From assembly GCF_950295315.1 (NCBI RefSeq), contig NW_026647376.1, positions 1 to 64,000 of the forward strand: a DNA stretch of 64,000 nucleotides. Direction: 5' to 3'. The translations under genes and the position numbers were made by a program. Source of the stretch: Erinaceus europaeus. Taxonomy: Eukaryota; Chordata; Mammalia; Eulipotyphla; Erinaceidae. Of the stretch, positions 10,388-23,020 are shown one piece after another. How positions within the stretch are numbered: position 1 is the stretch's first letter; every line of letters begins with the position of its first letter. The notes under the pieces are model-generated. The model worked only from the letters and a program-made list of their open reading frames with translations, had not been told where the DNA came from and did no database searches.

Positions 10388-10845
10388 GCAGGTGCTTGGA
10401 TGAATGGGTGGATAGATGATATGCAGATAGGTGGATGGATGGATGATGGGTGGGTGGGTGGGTGGGGAGGTGGATGGGTGGGTGGGTGGATGGGTGGGTG
10501 GATGATGGGTGGGTGGATAGGTGGGTGGATGGGTGGGTGGATGGATACATATGCACAGATGAGTATATGGGTGAGTGGATGAAGGGATGGGTAGATGGAA
10601 GGGCTGGTAGACAGGTGGATGGGTGAATGGGCAAGTATATAGGTAGATGCATGGATGGATGGAAAAGTGGATGGATTGATGGTAGATGGATAGATGGATG
10701 GGTAGAAAGGTAGGCGGGTGAGTGGGCAGACAAACTGATGGACAAATGGAAGGGTAATTATATAGGTAGATGTGTGGATGGATGGATGGATGGATGGATG
10801 GATGGATGGATGATGGATGATGGAGACTAAATAGATGAGTGAATA
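10388..10845. repeat. (GGAT)n/(GGGT)n tetranucleotide array
   Basis: TGGATGGGTGGGTGG variants, ending in a pure GGAT run at about 10774-10811. Confidence 0.93.
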
Positions 10846-10889
10846 TGTGGGTAATTACATGGGTGAGTGGTTAGATGAATGAATGAATC

Positions 10890-11015
10890 GGGGTAGATTA
10901 ATAGATAGATAGTAGATAGAAAGAAAAAATAGATGGTAGGTAGAAAGAAAGAGAGATAAATAGATAGATGGTAGGTAGGTAGAAAGAAAGATAGATGATA
11001 GATAGGTAGATAGAT

Positions 11016-11050
<35 letters not shown>

Positions 11051-11110
11051 GATAGATAGATAGATAGATAGATGATAGATAGGTAGATAGATGATAGGTA
11101 GATAGGTAGG

Positions 11111-11155
<45 letters not shown>

Positions 11156-11172
11156 GGTAAGTAGAAAGAAAA
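10890..11172. repeat. (GATA)n array
   Basis: TAGATAGATAGATAG with GATG, GGTA and GAAA interruptions, continuous with the GGAT array to its left. Confidence 0.93.
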
Positions 11173-11588
11173 ATAGATCTTTGGGGAAACTGAGGCACAG
11201 AGAGAGAGAGAGAAATATGAACCCAGGGTATACAGCTTGGGGCTGGAGGAGGGTGGGCCAGACCTGGATGGAAAATGCTGAGGCCCAGGCCCTTCCTGCA
11301 TCAAGCAGGTGAGGCCAGCAGCTTCCTGGGCCCTGTGCCAGGGGGACATTGTCACAGCCCCTCCCCAAAGGGCAGTGTGGTGACCCGAGTGCCACCGGTG
11401 AGCATGTAGTCAGCCTGGGCATGTGCTCGGTCAGCTCTCCAGATGTGCAAGCACAGCTGGACGATGCTTCTAGCCCAGGGAGGGGTCAGTCCCAGCTCAG
11501 GCTGGGTGGCCTCTGGCTAGCAGATGCCCTGCGGGAGGGACCCTGCTGTGCCAGCGGTGACAGTGCCCTCAAAGGGTCTCCATGCCTG
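11173..11588. other. Single-copy sequence with a MIR-like scrap
   Basis: GGGGAAACTGAGGCACAGAG at about 11181-11200 is MIR-like (minus). The rest is unique with no gene seen. Confidence 0.45.
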
Positions 11589-11589
11589 C

Positions 11590-11712
11590 CCTTCCTCATT
11601 CCCCCTCTCCTCTCTCTCCCTCTCCCCTCCCCTCTCCCCTCCTCTCCTCTCTCCTCCTCTTTTCCTCTTTCTCCCTCTCTCTCTCTTCCTCTCTCTCCCC
11701 CCTCTCTCCCTC
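11590..11712. repeat. CT-rich low-complexity tract
   Basis: CTCTCCCTCTCC-type polypyrimidine. Confidence 0.88.
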
Positions 11713-11869
11713 CTGCACCCTGGCTATTCCCCTGACCCCACCGCTGAGCGCCCCCACTGGCCCCCAACTGTGGTGGCGAAAGGGGCTGCCTCCACCCCAG
11801 CTGTGAGTTAACTCTGTGCTACGTCCTTGGCCACATGCTCCCTGTGCCTTTCAAGGTGTCCCTGTTCCT

Positions 11870-12318
11870 CCACTGCTCTCTCTCCCTTTCTTCCCACCTC
11901 TCTCCCTCTCTCTCCCCTCCCCCCCCTCTCCCCCTCTATCTCTCTCCCTACCTCCTCTCTCCCTCTCTGTCCCTCCCTCTCCCTCCCTCTCTCTCTTTCC
12001 CCTTTTGTCCCCCCTCCTTCTTTCTCTCCCTCATCCTCTCCCTCTCTCTCCTTTACTCTCTCTCTCTCTCTGCCTGTCCCCTTTTGTCTTCCCTCTCTCC
12101 TCTTTCTCCCCTTCCTCTGTCCCCCTCTCTCCCCCCTCCCCCTCTCTCTCTCTTCCTCTATGTCTTTCTCCCCCTCTCCTCTCTCTCCCTCTTCCCCTCT
12201 CTCTCCCTCTCTCCTCCCTCTTCCTCACTCTTCCTCTCTCTCTCTCTTCCTCTCTCTCCCTCTCCCTCTCTCCCTCTCCCTCTCTCCCCTCTCTCTCTTT
12301 CTCCTCCCTTCCCTCACA
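11870..12318. repeat. Polypyrimidine tract, 450 bp
   Basis: Almost exclusively C/T on the plus strand. The Ser/Leu/Pro ORFs in all three frames are artefacts of it. Confidence 0.93.
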
Positions 12319-12544
12319 GGGTCAGCCTGATGGCATTCTTTCCAGATGTTTCTGCTCCTCTGGGTGCCCCTGACCCTGATAAAGGCTGACTGCCGAGCTC
12401 CACAGAAGTCCCAGCAGCTGGCACCCACCCTCACTTCCCTGCTTGGCCCCCGACTTCTGCCCACTCACTGCTGTCTCTCGGACACCTAGCAAGCAGCATG
12501 TGAGTAAGCAACCCCAAAATGCCTGCACCCACAGCTCCCCATGC

Positions 12545-12665
12545 CCAGCCCTGATGGGAAAATACAAATACCAGCCCAGGAGGGAAACAGAGCCAGAAGA
12601 CCTGGGTTCAATCCCCAGCACCACCACCACCACCCCCTGCCAAGAGCCAGCACTAAGTAGGGTCA
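12545..12665 (+). repeat. tRNA-like SINE fragment
   Basis: AGGAGGGAAACAGAGCCAG, then GGGTTCAATCCCCAGCACCA, a B-box-like block with a short (CAC)n. Confidence 0.5.
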
Positions 12666-13865
12666 AACCAAGAATCCTACCATAGGCCAGGTGGCCAGGT
12701 GGCCTCAGGGGGACTGAGAGGTGGGGGCAAGGAGCTGTCTGGCTCCGGATGTCCACCTGCTGCTCCCACTGTGCAGGTGGCGCTGGGGGAGGGGGCCTGG
12801 CAGTGTGCACCCCCTTGCCCCCACCCACTGGCAGTCACAGCCAACTATGTGGTAGACATTACTGGACCGGTCATTGAGATTCAGGAACGGGACTCCAGCT
12901 GCCTGCCACCCAGAGCTGCAGCCATGGCGCTGGGCTGGGCTCTCCCGTCCACAGTCAGAGAGAGCAGGGAAACACGGGCTGCATCTCGGCAGAGGTGTGG
13001 GGGTGTCTCCCACCAACCCCTGGCCACTCAGGAGTCTGGGGGTCAAGCCAGTCTCCCAGAATCCTACATGGTCCTCCTTGTCCATCAGTCCTAGGCTACC
13101 CAGTGTCCCTGGGCACCCTGCTCCCCCAGATGTGGGGTCCCTGCCTGTGTCAGTCCCCTCTGCTACCCAGAGATCCCCCAGGTGGGTAAGAGAGGGCCCC
13201 AGGCCCCTTTCCACACTTGCTCAGCCAGCAGGAGGCTGACTGTCTGCCCCTCCCACCTTCACAGCCCCTCTCTGTTTCCCGGGTGCCACCCCCCACCCCC
13301 ACCTCACACCTCAGGGTTTGTGCAGGTGGGCTGGCTTCTTCCAGGGGTGTGAAAGAGGCCAGCGTGGGTGGGAGAGGCTTCCCAAATGCAGCTGGCTTGG
13401 CCCAGCCTGCCAACCCAGACGCTGCTGACTGACGGGGGTGGGGGGCAGGTGGGGAGGGCTGGCATCCACACCCCAACGCCCCACGCAGGCACTCAGCTGC
13501 CCCTCCATGGCCTCCCTGCCAGCCACAATTCTCACTCAGCCCAATCCTGCTTGGCCCGTCCCTCCAGTCACCCACACTCTCTGCCCCACTCCCCTCTACC
13601 CTCCTTCCAGAACCTTCTCCTGTCACCCGCCAGAATCCAGCCGGTAGACAGCATGCTCCCTCCCTCCCCCACACACAGCTGTCTCCGTTGGTGCGGTATC
13701 CCTCCTTTGGTCACACCCTCTTCCCTTTCCTCGCTCCCACAGTCCTGTCTGCTCTTGCTGCCCTCCCTTGGCACCAAACACCCCTGGACTTTGAGGGTCC
13801 TGGCAGTCTGGCTGCACCCCAGGCCCCCTTGACTACAGTCCCTGAACCCACTTTTTCCCACTGAT
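12666..13865. other. Single-copy GC-rich intergenic sequence
   Basis: No exon, RNA gene or interspersed repeat recognised. Confidence 0.45.
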
Positions 13866-13867
13866 AG

Positions 13868-13995
13868 TAAGTTTGCCAGGGTTCAAAGCCCGGTCCCCAC
13901 ATGAGAGCACCAAGTCAGCACCTGGGGGAAGCTCTGTGGAGGGAGTGATGCTGTGGTGTCTCTCCCCTCTCTCTTCCTCTCCAACACTCTCTCTC
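13868..13995 (+). repeat. F-type SINE
   Basis: GGGTTCAAAGCCCGGTCCCC, ACATGAGAGCACCAAGTCAG and GGTGTCTCTCCCCTC. Confidence 0.65.
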
Positions 13996-14085
13996 TTTTT
14001 AATTTTACTTATGTATTATTGGATAGAGACAGAGAGAAATTGAGAGGGGAGTGGGGAGTTAGAGAGGGAGGGGGGTCCTGCCCTG
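13996..14085 (-). repeat. B-type SINE 3' fragment
   Basis: TTTTACTTATGTATTATTGG and AGACAGAGAGAAATTGAGAG, the reverse of a SINE end. The head is lost. Confidence 0.6.
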
Positions 14086-14500
14086 AACCCGGGGTGACTC
14101 CCCTTCTGGTTTACTGGTGTCCAGATGGTGCAGCCTTGGCTCCCATGAGAGACTTGGTCCACAGCGTGCACAGAGTGGCCACAAGGGGTATTGACTGAGC
14201 ACCTGTGGTCTACCAGGCCTGGGCTGAGTGCAGACACAGGGCTGAGAGGCACGGCAGGCCGGAAGCCCACCCCCACTGGGCTATGAAAGCTGGCCTGGGG
14301 ACCCTGGTGTGACTGCCAGGCCTCCCCTGCACAGTTCCCACCATCCTAGCTGGGCCCTGGCAGGGTGGGCCGAGCTCTCCGTGGCCACTGATTCACTCTG
14401 GGCTGTACTGCTCTCTTCTCTGGGAGCTCCAAGCATGGTGCACATATCTGCTTAACTCACTCATTCATCACTGGCTTTGGAAGTTCAGGACAGCTACACA
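14086..14500. other. Single-copy intergenic sequence
   Basis: No feature recognised. Confidence 0.4.
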
Positions 14501-14504
14501 CAGC

Positions 14505-14680
14505 TGATAGATGGATGGATAGATAGATAGATAGATAGATATATAGATGATAGATAGATAGATAGATAGATGATAGATAGATAGATAGGCAGATAGATAG
14601 ATGATAGATAACAGAAAGATAATATATGGCTGGATGATACATTATAGATAAATGGCATATACACAGAGAGATGATAGATA
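14505..14680. repeat. (GATA)n array
   Basis: GATAGATAGATAGATAG with few interruptions up to about 14610, then degenerate. Confidence 0.92.
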
Positions 14681-14687
14681 GAGGGGA

Positions 14688-14897
14688 CAGATGGTGGTGC
14701 ACCTGGTCGAGTCCACATTACAGTGTGCAGGGACCCACGTTCAAGCCCCTGGTCCCCACCTGCAGGGGTGAAGCTTCACGAGTGGTGGAGCAGGTCTTCA
14801 CATGTCTCTATGTCTCTCTCTCTCTATCTATCTCCCCCTACCCTCTTGACTTCTGGCCTTCTCTATCCAATAAATAAAGGTAATAAACATTTTAAAA
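14688..14897 (+). repeat. B-type SINE inside a GATA array
   Basis: GATGGTGGTGCACCTGGTCG head, CGTTCAAGCCCC B box, CCAATAAATAAAGG end. GATA-like sequence continues on both sides, so it inserted into the array. Confidence 0.88.
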
Positions 14898-15345
14898 AGT
14901 AGGCAGATAGAAAGATGGATGGATATATAAACAAAAAGATGACAGATTGGCAGAGAGGTGGGTGAAAAGTAGACAAATGATAATCACACAGAGACAACGG
15001 ATGGCTGATAGATGGGTGACAAACGGTAAATGATAGCTTCACAGAGATGATAGATGGATAGAGAGATTATAAATAGACAAATGATGGATACACAAAGAGG
15101 TGATTGATAGATAGACAAGCAGATAGGTGAACGACCGACAAATTCTAATTGCACAGAGAGATGATAGCTAGATACAGACAGACTGATAGAGTCACAGAGA
15201 GATTATAGATGGATGGATAGATGGATAGAAGATAGATACAGATAAAGCTAGACAGACTGAGAGATATTGCTAGGTCATAGATACACACGGATTAGATAGG
15301 TAGACGGTAGAGACTGACTGTAGTTATGGAGATGATTGCTCCATG
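14898..15345. repeat. Degenerate GATA/GACA array
   Basis: Irregular AGATAGA, GACAGAT and CACAGAGAGATGATAG blocks over about 450 bp. ACACAGAGAGATGATAG-like blocks recur. Confidence 0.75.
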
Positions 15346-16735
15346 CATAGAGAGAGAGAGAGAGGTGGAATGATAGACTGGACCGGTATGTAGACAGACA
15401 GGCGGAGCACAGAGACAGCAGCGGCTGGTATCATGCACATGTGGGGGCCAGACGTCACCCCTCCTGTGAGCACCGAGCTCACAGCTAGATGCTCACTCTT
15501 GACTCCCCACTGCTGACTCAAACACAACTGAGGAGGAATCTGTTGCTGTGTGGACAGCCCCTAAAATACCCCCCAAAACAGGAGCTGTGTCCACCCCCAG
15601 ACAAACATACTGAGAGGTAGAGAGGTCCAGCAGTTGACCTAGAAGCCGAGCACAGATTCCCAGACATCCCTGCCGGCGCCACACCCGCTGTCACATGGCC
15701 CCAGGAGCAAAATCTGGGAAGCCCTTCCAGGCCTCCACACCCTGCCCAGTCCCCACAGCCCAGACCCTGGCTGAACACAGGAGGACCAGGGAGGTGACCT
15801 CAAGCAGGTGCTGGCTCCCCCATCCCCAGAGCCAGTCTCATTCGCCAGCAGGGGCAGCCTTCCAGCTTGGCCCACATCCCTTCTCCAGCCTCCCAGGCCC
15901 TCACAGCCAGGCCAGGCCATGCTTCTCCAAATTCAGGCACTGGGAACACGTGTCACTGGCCGTCTGGAGGGGGGATGCCGGCCCTCTCAGATGCCTGCCC
16001 TCGGCCCAGCACCCTGGTCCCGTGGGATCTCTCTCTGGTTGACTCAGGCCTCTGCTCCTTGCATGTCTGCCCCTTCCCTGGGCAGCCAGTTCTTCCTGAA
16101 AAATGAAGAGAGAGAGAGAGAGAGTCAAGGCCTGGACTCTATGTAGAACAAGAATGGGGTCAGGAGCACCGTGTCCGGAAAGGAAAGTCTTCAGTGGCAG
16201 TGACTCAAGCCCATTAGCACAAACTTAGGCCAAGATCATAACAAAAATGAATTCCGCAATGTCCCCCCTGACAGTAGCCCTGCCTCGCCGCTCCCCTTAG
16301 GGCTGTGTCCACACCCGGCGTGTCCTCTCCCATCCTCCTGACCCCACTGTCCCCACCCCACCCCCTGAAGGCCACAGACACATAATAGCCCAAGGTTGGG
16401 CCCCGGCTGGGGGAAAGCTTCACTGCTGTGTTACCTTTCTCTATTTCTGTCTGAAACAATTTCTTAAAATCCCAGATCAATAAACCCAAGTAACAACAAC
16501 AAAAAAGGGGGGGAGAGAAAGACAAAAAGAGAGAGGGAAAGAGAGAGGGAAAGAAAGGAAAAAAAGAGAATGATACGCAGTGAAAACACCACATGTGAGT
16601 GGCATTTATTCTAGGCATGCAAGCATCTTAGTCAACAGACACATACCAGCTCACTGGATACAACCCATCAGCAAATAAAAGTCTCACACTTCCATCTTTA
16701 GCCCCAGATCCTTTCACAAACGTCTCTCTCTACAC
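15346..16735. other. Single-copy intergenic sequence
   Basis: No gene recognised. Short GA runs lie at 15350 and 16109, and an A/G-rich stretch at 16500-16565. 16575-16700 may be an old interspersed repeat. Confidence 0.4.
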
Positions 16736-16739
16736 ATTG

Positions 16740-16842
16740 ATTTTTTTATGCTCTGGCTTATGGTAGTGCCTTGGATTGAACCTGTGACCTCAGAGCCTCG
16801 GGCACGAGAGTCTTTGCAGAATCATCATGAGGTCTACTCCCA
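16740..16842 (-). repeat. D-type SINE
   Basis: The reverse complement contains GATTCTGCAAAGACTCTCGT and GGTTCAATCC, then ACCATAAGCCAGAGC, matching the 4575 copy. Confidence 0.65.
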
Positions 16843-16946
16843 CCTTTTATATACTTTTAATATAGAGCAACCTAAGAAGACTGGATAAATTCCTGGAATC
16901 ATACGACCTTCCAGGACTGAATAAAGGATAAGAAGATACATGTCAT

Positions 16947-16948
<2 letters not shown>

Positions 16949-16995
<47 letters not shown>

Positions 16996-17006
16996 CACAC
17001 ACACCT
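16949..17006. repeat. (CA)n microsatellite
   Basis: ACAC run with one CG interruption. Confidence 0.95.
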
Positions 17007-17009
17007 ACC

Positions 17010-18290
17010 TTTTATGTAAATAGACACATGAATCTACTAAGGCATTCAACCAGATCGGTAGCTGGCATGGAGAAGACATGCAATAAACATTCATGGAATG
17101 CATGAGCGACTTAACGAGCAGAGTAGTAAACAAACAAGCCAGTGTTTGAACGTTGAAGGGACGGACAACTCATGCTATCACCACCCGAAGCCACCAGTCC
17201 CTCCGCCAGGCTCCAGGCACACAGCTGGAACCCATCTGCCCACTCCAGCATCTCTCCCCGCCAGAGTTTTTTCCAGGGACACTTTGTCATTGCTTCACAG
17301 CTCAGGGCACTGGCAGAAAAGGCACAGCGGCATCTCCAAAGTCATTGAGCCCAGAAGTGGCAGTGGTGGGATTTAAACCCGGGGTTCTTGAATGCCTGCG
17401 CTCTACCGCAGACTTCCTCCGGCCAGAGGCCCAGCGGGAAGGCAGTGTGTGTGTGTGCTCACGCCTGTCACTGCCCTGTCTTTCCTCGCCAAGGACACCA
17501 GCTGTGCTTCTTTCTCATGGCCTCTGAGCTCCCTGGGAAGAGTGGAGCAGCGGCAAAGTCAGGCCCAGATGTGCTCTCTCTCAGGTCCAGTGAGGACAAA
17601 GATGTCATCAAACTCAGTGGAGCAAGGGGCCTCCTTTGGGTAAGAGAGACGGTGAAGTCTCCACGTCAGTGTGGGACTAGGCTGAGGCTGAGGCAGGGGA
17701 GCCGGAGGAGACCCCACGTGACTCCCTCATAACTCAGCCTGCCGCCCGGTGCCGGGAACCTGGTTCTTCTGAGACTGTCACCTGCACACCCACCTCACTT
17801 GAGCCTCCCAGTGCCCTGCCTGTGGGACAGTAGTTTATTTCCCTTGTTTTCAGATGAGGCTCAGAGACATGCTCTCGTACGGGTCATGTCCGTGGTGCCA
17901 AAGGTTGATCTCCTCCCGCCAGTTTGCCCTTCCTCACCAAAGCCCCTGCTGCCTTGAGCACTTTGCCAGTTCTGCGTCTCTCCAGAGGAGCCCACGGCCC
18001 CTGTGTTCACTCGCATGCCCCTCCGCAAATCCACTCAGCCTCCCACGCGTTCACACCTGCTCTAGTCACTACACGTGTTCATTCAGCTCTCAATTCCTGT
18101 ATCTGCTCATCTGGGGGTTCTCACAGCCATCGGTCCACACAACATGCAGCTGTCAGCACTTCATCCAGAGCCAGACCCCACCTGACCAGCCTCCAGCCAC
18201 CTGCCCGTCCCTCTTCACATACAAATATGGTCCTGGCCCAGCACCCATTTGTTTGTGTATCCACCTGTCCTGTTTGTTCAGCATGTCATT
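17010..18290. other. Single-copy intergenic sequence with MIR-like remnants
   Basis: GGTGGGATTTAAACCCGGGG (about 17367) and TTTTCAGATGAGGCTCAGAG (about 17848) look like old MIR copies. No gene seen. Confidence 0.4.
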
Positions 18291-18294
18291 TTGT

Positions 18295-18990
18295 CATTTG
18301 TCCAACCATGCATCCACCTATCCATTCATCCATACCTATCTATCCATCTATCCATCCATCTATCCTTCCATCAGTCCACCCATTCACCCATTCACTCATC
18401 TATCCATCCAACAATCCACCCATTCACCCATTCACTCATCTATCCATCTATCTATCTATCCATCCATCCATCCAACCACCCACCCACCCATTCATCCATC
18501 CACCTATCCATCCATCTATGCATCCACCTATCCGTCCATCTATGCATCCATCTATCTATCCATAAGTCCACCCATTCACCCATTCACTCATCTATCCATC
18601 CATCAATCCACCCATTCACCCATTCACTCATCTATCCATCTGTCAATCCACCCATTCACTCATCTATCCATCCACCTGTATATCCATTCATCCACCCACC
18701 CACCCATTCATCCATTCACCTATCCATCCATATATGCATCCATCTATCCATCCATCAGTCCACCCATTCAACCATTCACTCATCTATCCATCCATCTATC
18801 CATCCATCCATCCATCCATCTATCCATCCATCCGTCCATTCATCCACCCATCTATCCATCTACCCATCCATCCATGCATGCTTCCATCTGTCCATTCATT
18901 CATCCACCCATCTGTCCATCTACCCATCCATCCAACCATCCATCCATCATTTATCCACTCATCCAATCATTCATCTTCCCTCCCAAAGAC
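18295..18990. repeat. (ATCC)n tetranucleotide array, 700 bp
   Basis: CCATCCATCTATCCATCC with longer internal repeats such as ACCCATTCACCCATTCACTC (several copies between 18370 and 18660). All three plus frames stay open, giving a false 439-residue ORF. Confidence 0.95.
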
Positions 18991-19054
18991 AACCAACCCT
19001 GTCCATGTGTCCTAGCACATCCACTCAGCCTCCCAGCCGTCCACATTCTGCACC

Positions 19055-19440
19055 TACAGAAACACGAACACACTGTGATGGCTGATTTCACATGTCAGCT
19101 GGGCTTGGCTGTGCTACCCAGGTATTTTGTCCAAGGCCAGTGTAGATTTTGTGGGGAAAAAAAAACTTTGTAGGTGGGATTCCCATTTGAATCTGTAGAC
19201 TATGAGTCAAACAGATTGTCCTCCGTGATGGGTGTTAAAGGTCTTTTAAAAATTATATATAGGCTTCTCAAGGAAAAGGGCAAGCTGAGGTCATTTTCAC
19301 ATTTTCATAGACACAGAGCTGGTGCAACGGCTGCAAGCATTTTAGACTTGCAAACATTCTGGAATTGCAAGAATTTTTCAGATGCAGTGAAAGCTGACGT
19401 AGGACTTGGGGACTGAAAGCAGCGGGTGGTGTCTGGAGGA
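19055..19440 (+). repeat. Old interspersed repeat, family not assigned
   Basis: TGTGATGGCTGATTTCACATG, GCTGGGCTTGGC and ACTATGAGTCAAACAGATTG match a motif order I recall from a widespread mammalian repeat. I cannot name the family. Confidence 0.4.
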
Positions 19441-20300
19441 ACCCTGTGTTCTAGCTGCGAGCTGAGGTTAGTGAAGGAGCAAGCCACTGTTGGACCACCT
19501 TGGGCTGTCAGCTGTGGATGCATCTGGGGAGGGGGTGCTGTAGATGGGGCCACGGGCTTAAGGAGAGAGGCTGAGGTGGAGGCTCCGTGGGGAGAGCTGA
19601 GTGGGGGGGCCATCCCGCAGGAACAGAGGGGCCTCGAGGCCAGGATGGGACCAAGGGAGTGAGGCTGGGGGTCCTAGAGCTCTTGCTGCTCCCTGCTCGG
19701 GGTCCTGACCTTCCCCTGCCCCGATTCCTGGGAAGAGTGAGGCCCCTGCTAGGGGGCCTGCGGGCCGAGGGCTCTCCCTCTGAGGTTCATGGAGGGTTCA
19801 CTGGACTGGAGGCCCCCATGGCCCCGGGCACAGATGGGAAGGGACCGGCTGGGGTGGGCCCCACTGCTCCAGCTGGAAACCCCATTTGGGGGCCGCAGGG
19901 GTGTGGAAGCCCCTCCCTGGGTGGCTCAGGCTGGGGACATGCTGGGGACAAACTGTTGTCTCTGCCATAAATCCCCTTGGCCATAAAGTCCCTTCCCCCC
20001 TGACCCCACAGTTGCTGTGAGAAGCTGAGGGCAGGGTAGGGTGATGACCTCCTGGCTCCAGCCCCCGCCCCCCACGGTCTAAGGCTTCCAGGGCCCACCC
20101 AAGACCCCAACGTGAGGGCCGATGGCCGGCTTGGGAGCCTGGGCACCCCGTCCAGGCCCTGTCACCCTGACATTGCCAGTCTGAGAATAGTTCACTCAGA
20201 AGTGGCTTATCCTTGAGAATCCTTGTCTTGACTCTGGAGGGGACACTGAAGGCAGAGAGAGGAGACACCTGGTGGCACACCCCACCATATTTAAGATTTG
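19441..20300. other. Single-copy GC-rich intergenic sequence
   Basis: No feature recognised. Confidence 0.4.
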
Positions 20301-20304
20301 TGGC

Positions 20305-20535
20305 ATCAGTGATCTACCTCACAGAGCAGGGAGCACGCCTTGTCAGGCACATGGCCTAGGCTTGAGCCCGGGGACCACATGGGTGAACGACACTTTGACA
20401 CCAGAGAAAGCTCTCGTGCTGTGTAGTCTCTCTCTCTTTCTCTCTCTTTCTCTCTCTTTCTCTCTCTCTCTCTGTCTCTCTCCTTCCTCCCACCCCCTTT
20501 CTATCTCTCCATTTGAATTAAAAATAAATAAAAGC
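20305..20535 (+). repeat. F-type SINE
   Basis: AGCACGCCTTGTCAGGCAC head, GCTTGAGCCCGGGGACCAC, a CTTT-rich run and an AATTAAAAATAAATAAAAG end. Confidence 0.65.
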
Positions 20536-20579
20536 AACTTGTAAGCAGTGAAATCAGGCACCAGTGAAGGCCCAGCTCG

Positions 20580-20735
20580 GCAATTTTTTTCTCATTTTCA
20601 TTATCATTTTCATTTTCATTTTTATGAGAGGGAGAGACCAAAATACCACACAGCCCTGGCACATGACGGTACCTGGGATTGAACTTGGAATGTTAGACAC
20701 GCAAGTCCTGCACTCGAAGCTGTTCCCCAGCCCCA
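20580..20735 (-). repeat. tRNA-like SINE
   Basis: TGAGAGGGAGAGACCAAAAT, GGGATTGAACTTGGAATG and a head ending GTTCCCCAGCCCC. Confidence 0.55.
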
Positions 20736-20775
20736 CCCACCAGCATTTAAACTCCATCTAATTTTACTCTATTGC

Positions 20776-20960
20776 TTGTGTGTGTGTGTGTGTGAGAGAG
20801 AGAGACAGAGAGGGAAAAAGAGGAGAGAGAGAGAGAGAGAGAGAAAAGAGACTCCAATACCCTGCTCCATCATCCATGGAGGGCCCAGCCACCTGTTTCA
20901 TTCATGCTGGGGCTTGAACCCAGAACCTCCTGGGTGGAAAGTACACCTTAAGTATACCTT
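20776..20960 (-). repeat. (TG)n(AG)n plus tRNA-like SINE
   Basis: A TG/AG run at 20776-20845, then a SINE-like block ending GGGGCTTGAACCCAGAACC. Confidence 0.5.
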
Positions 20961-21960
20961 CTCCTGAGGAACACCCCCCCCCCGCCGCCGCCAGTCTCCT
21001 AAACTCCATTCTGCACCCCCATTGTCCAGAGAACATTCTAGGGTGCATTCCTTACTTCCAACCCAGCTAATACCTGCCGCTTTCTGCCTGGCACCACCTC
21101 CCAACTCTCCCGTGCACACAGGTGCCTCCTGATCTCTGAACCCCAGCTGCTCTGAGCTTCTTCCAGCTTCCAGAAGATCCCCAGCACCTACTGTTCCTTA
21201 GGCCTGAACCCCTCATCCTCATCCTCATCTTCTCCCAGCCAACTCCTACCCACCTTTCAGTGCCCAGCATAGAGCTCACCTCCCCCCCCCCCGAAACGTC
21301 TCCATGGCTACCAGAAAAAGGAAGGAAGTGACCCTGCCCTCTCCCCACATCCTTCTATTCCGAGTGAATTCTGCCATGCATCAGCTTTGCACTCCAGCCC
21401 CAGCATTCAGTCCAGACCTGCTGTTCACCTCCTGCCTGAGTCTCAGTCCCAAAAGCCAGCAGGGGAACCGCCCTGGCTCATCCCCACTTTAGACGACTCT
21501 AAACCACGTGCATTCGACCCAGAGTCACATGAGTTTCCCGCCACGCCCCACCCCGGTCACTGGCACAGAACCCCCTATCTCACACTCAGAAGACGCACCC
21601 CCCCAGGCTCCCTGCTGGCACGAGGATGCTCGGGTCCACACGATGGACTGTGGCCAGCCTCGTAGGACCTGCATCTGAGCTGTCTCTTCAGGGATCTTCA
21701 GGGGTCATGTACTGTCCCCTGCAGGGTCATCAGGGAGACTATGAGTGCTCTGACCATTTGATGTGTGGCAATAACACCTGAGGAAAAAAAGCTCACATGG
21801 GTGATTGGGGGAACAAATTGTCAGCAGCAGGCAATAATTCCTCAGGGGCCTGCCTCTCCTTCCCCACCCCCCATCTTCTCTCTGTTGTGGGAGCCAAGAT
21901 TCTGACTTGCTTTTTAGCACAGCCAAGCATGAACAGAGTCTCCCGGAGGCAGTTTCCTCC
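20961..21960. other. Single-copy intergenic sequence
   Basis: C-runs at 20973 and 21283. No gene or repeat recognised. Confidence 0.4.
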
Positions 21961-21963
21961 ACA

Positions 21964-22215
21964 AAGTCGTGCACTTGATTGAGCACAAACATTACAATGT
22001 GCAAGGACCCAGGTTCAAGCCCCCAGATCCCACTTGCAGGGGGAAAGCTTCACAAGTGATGAAGCAGGTCTGCAGGTATCTCTCTTTCTCTCTCCCTCTC
22101 TACCTCTCCCTTCCCTCTCATTTCTGGCTGTCTCTATCCAATAAATAAACAAAGTCAATGAAAATAAGTAAATAATTGAAATTTAAAAAAAAAATAATAA
22201 GTAAATAAATAGGCC
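21964..22215 (+). repeat. B-type SINE
   Basis: CACTTGATTGAGCACAAACA head, GGTTCAAGCCCCC B box, CCAATAAATAAAC end with a long A-rich tail. Confidence 0.87.
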
Positions 22216-22354
22216 ATGTCTTCTTCTGGGTCGAGGCAGATTGTCTGCCTGCTTGAGGACCCCAGTTCCCCTCACTGGCCTGTCCGGGTTCTCGGCTGTG
22301 ACCAGCCTGGTCGGGCTGCAGCATCACCTGGCCCCCCATCCCCACCTCCCACCC

Positions 22355-23020
22355 ACGGGTGGGATGAAAGGATGGATGAATTGATGGATGGATGGATGGA
22401 TGAGTGTTTGGATAAGTGGATGAATGGATGGATGGATGAGTAAATGGGTAAGTGGGTGGATGGATGGGTGGATGGATGGATGGATGGATGGATGAGTGGA
22501 TAGATGGATGAATAAGTGAATGGATAGATAGATGGATGAAAGAATGGATGAGTGGATGAGTGGATGGGTGGATGGATGGATGGATGGATGGATGGGGAGA
22601 TGGATAAGTGGATGGATGGATGCATGCATGCATGCATGAGTGGATGGATAAGTGGATGAATGGGTGGATGGATGGATGGATGAGTGGGTGGATGGATGCA
22701 AGAGTGGTGAATGGATGGATAATTGGATGAGTAGGTGAATAGAGTTAGATGGATGGATGGATGAGCAGATGAATGGATGATGGATGGATGGATGATGGAT
22801 GGATAGATGGATGGATGGATGAGTGAATGGAATGGATAAGTGGGTGGATGGATGGATGGATGGATGGATGGATGGATGGATGGATGGATGGATGGATGAG
22901 TGGGTGGATAGATGCAAGAGTGGTGAATGGATGGATAAGTGGGTAGGTGGGCAACTGGGTAGGTGGATGGATGGGGAAAAGGATGGATAGATAAATGGAT
23001 GGATAAGTGGATGGGTGGGT
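22355..23020. repeat. (GGAT)n tetranucleotide array, 665 bp
   Basis: GGATGGATGGATGAGTGGAT variants with a (CATG)n stretch at 22620-22637. Interrupted at 23020 by a solo LTR. Confidence 0.95.

Noticed and set aside
17854..19173. 439-codon open frame
   Set aside because: Most of it is an (ATCC)n array that stays open in every frame; the Ser/His/Pro repeat composition is an artefact.
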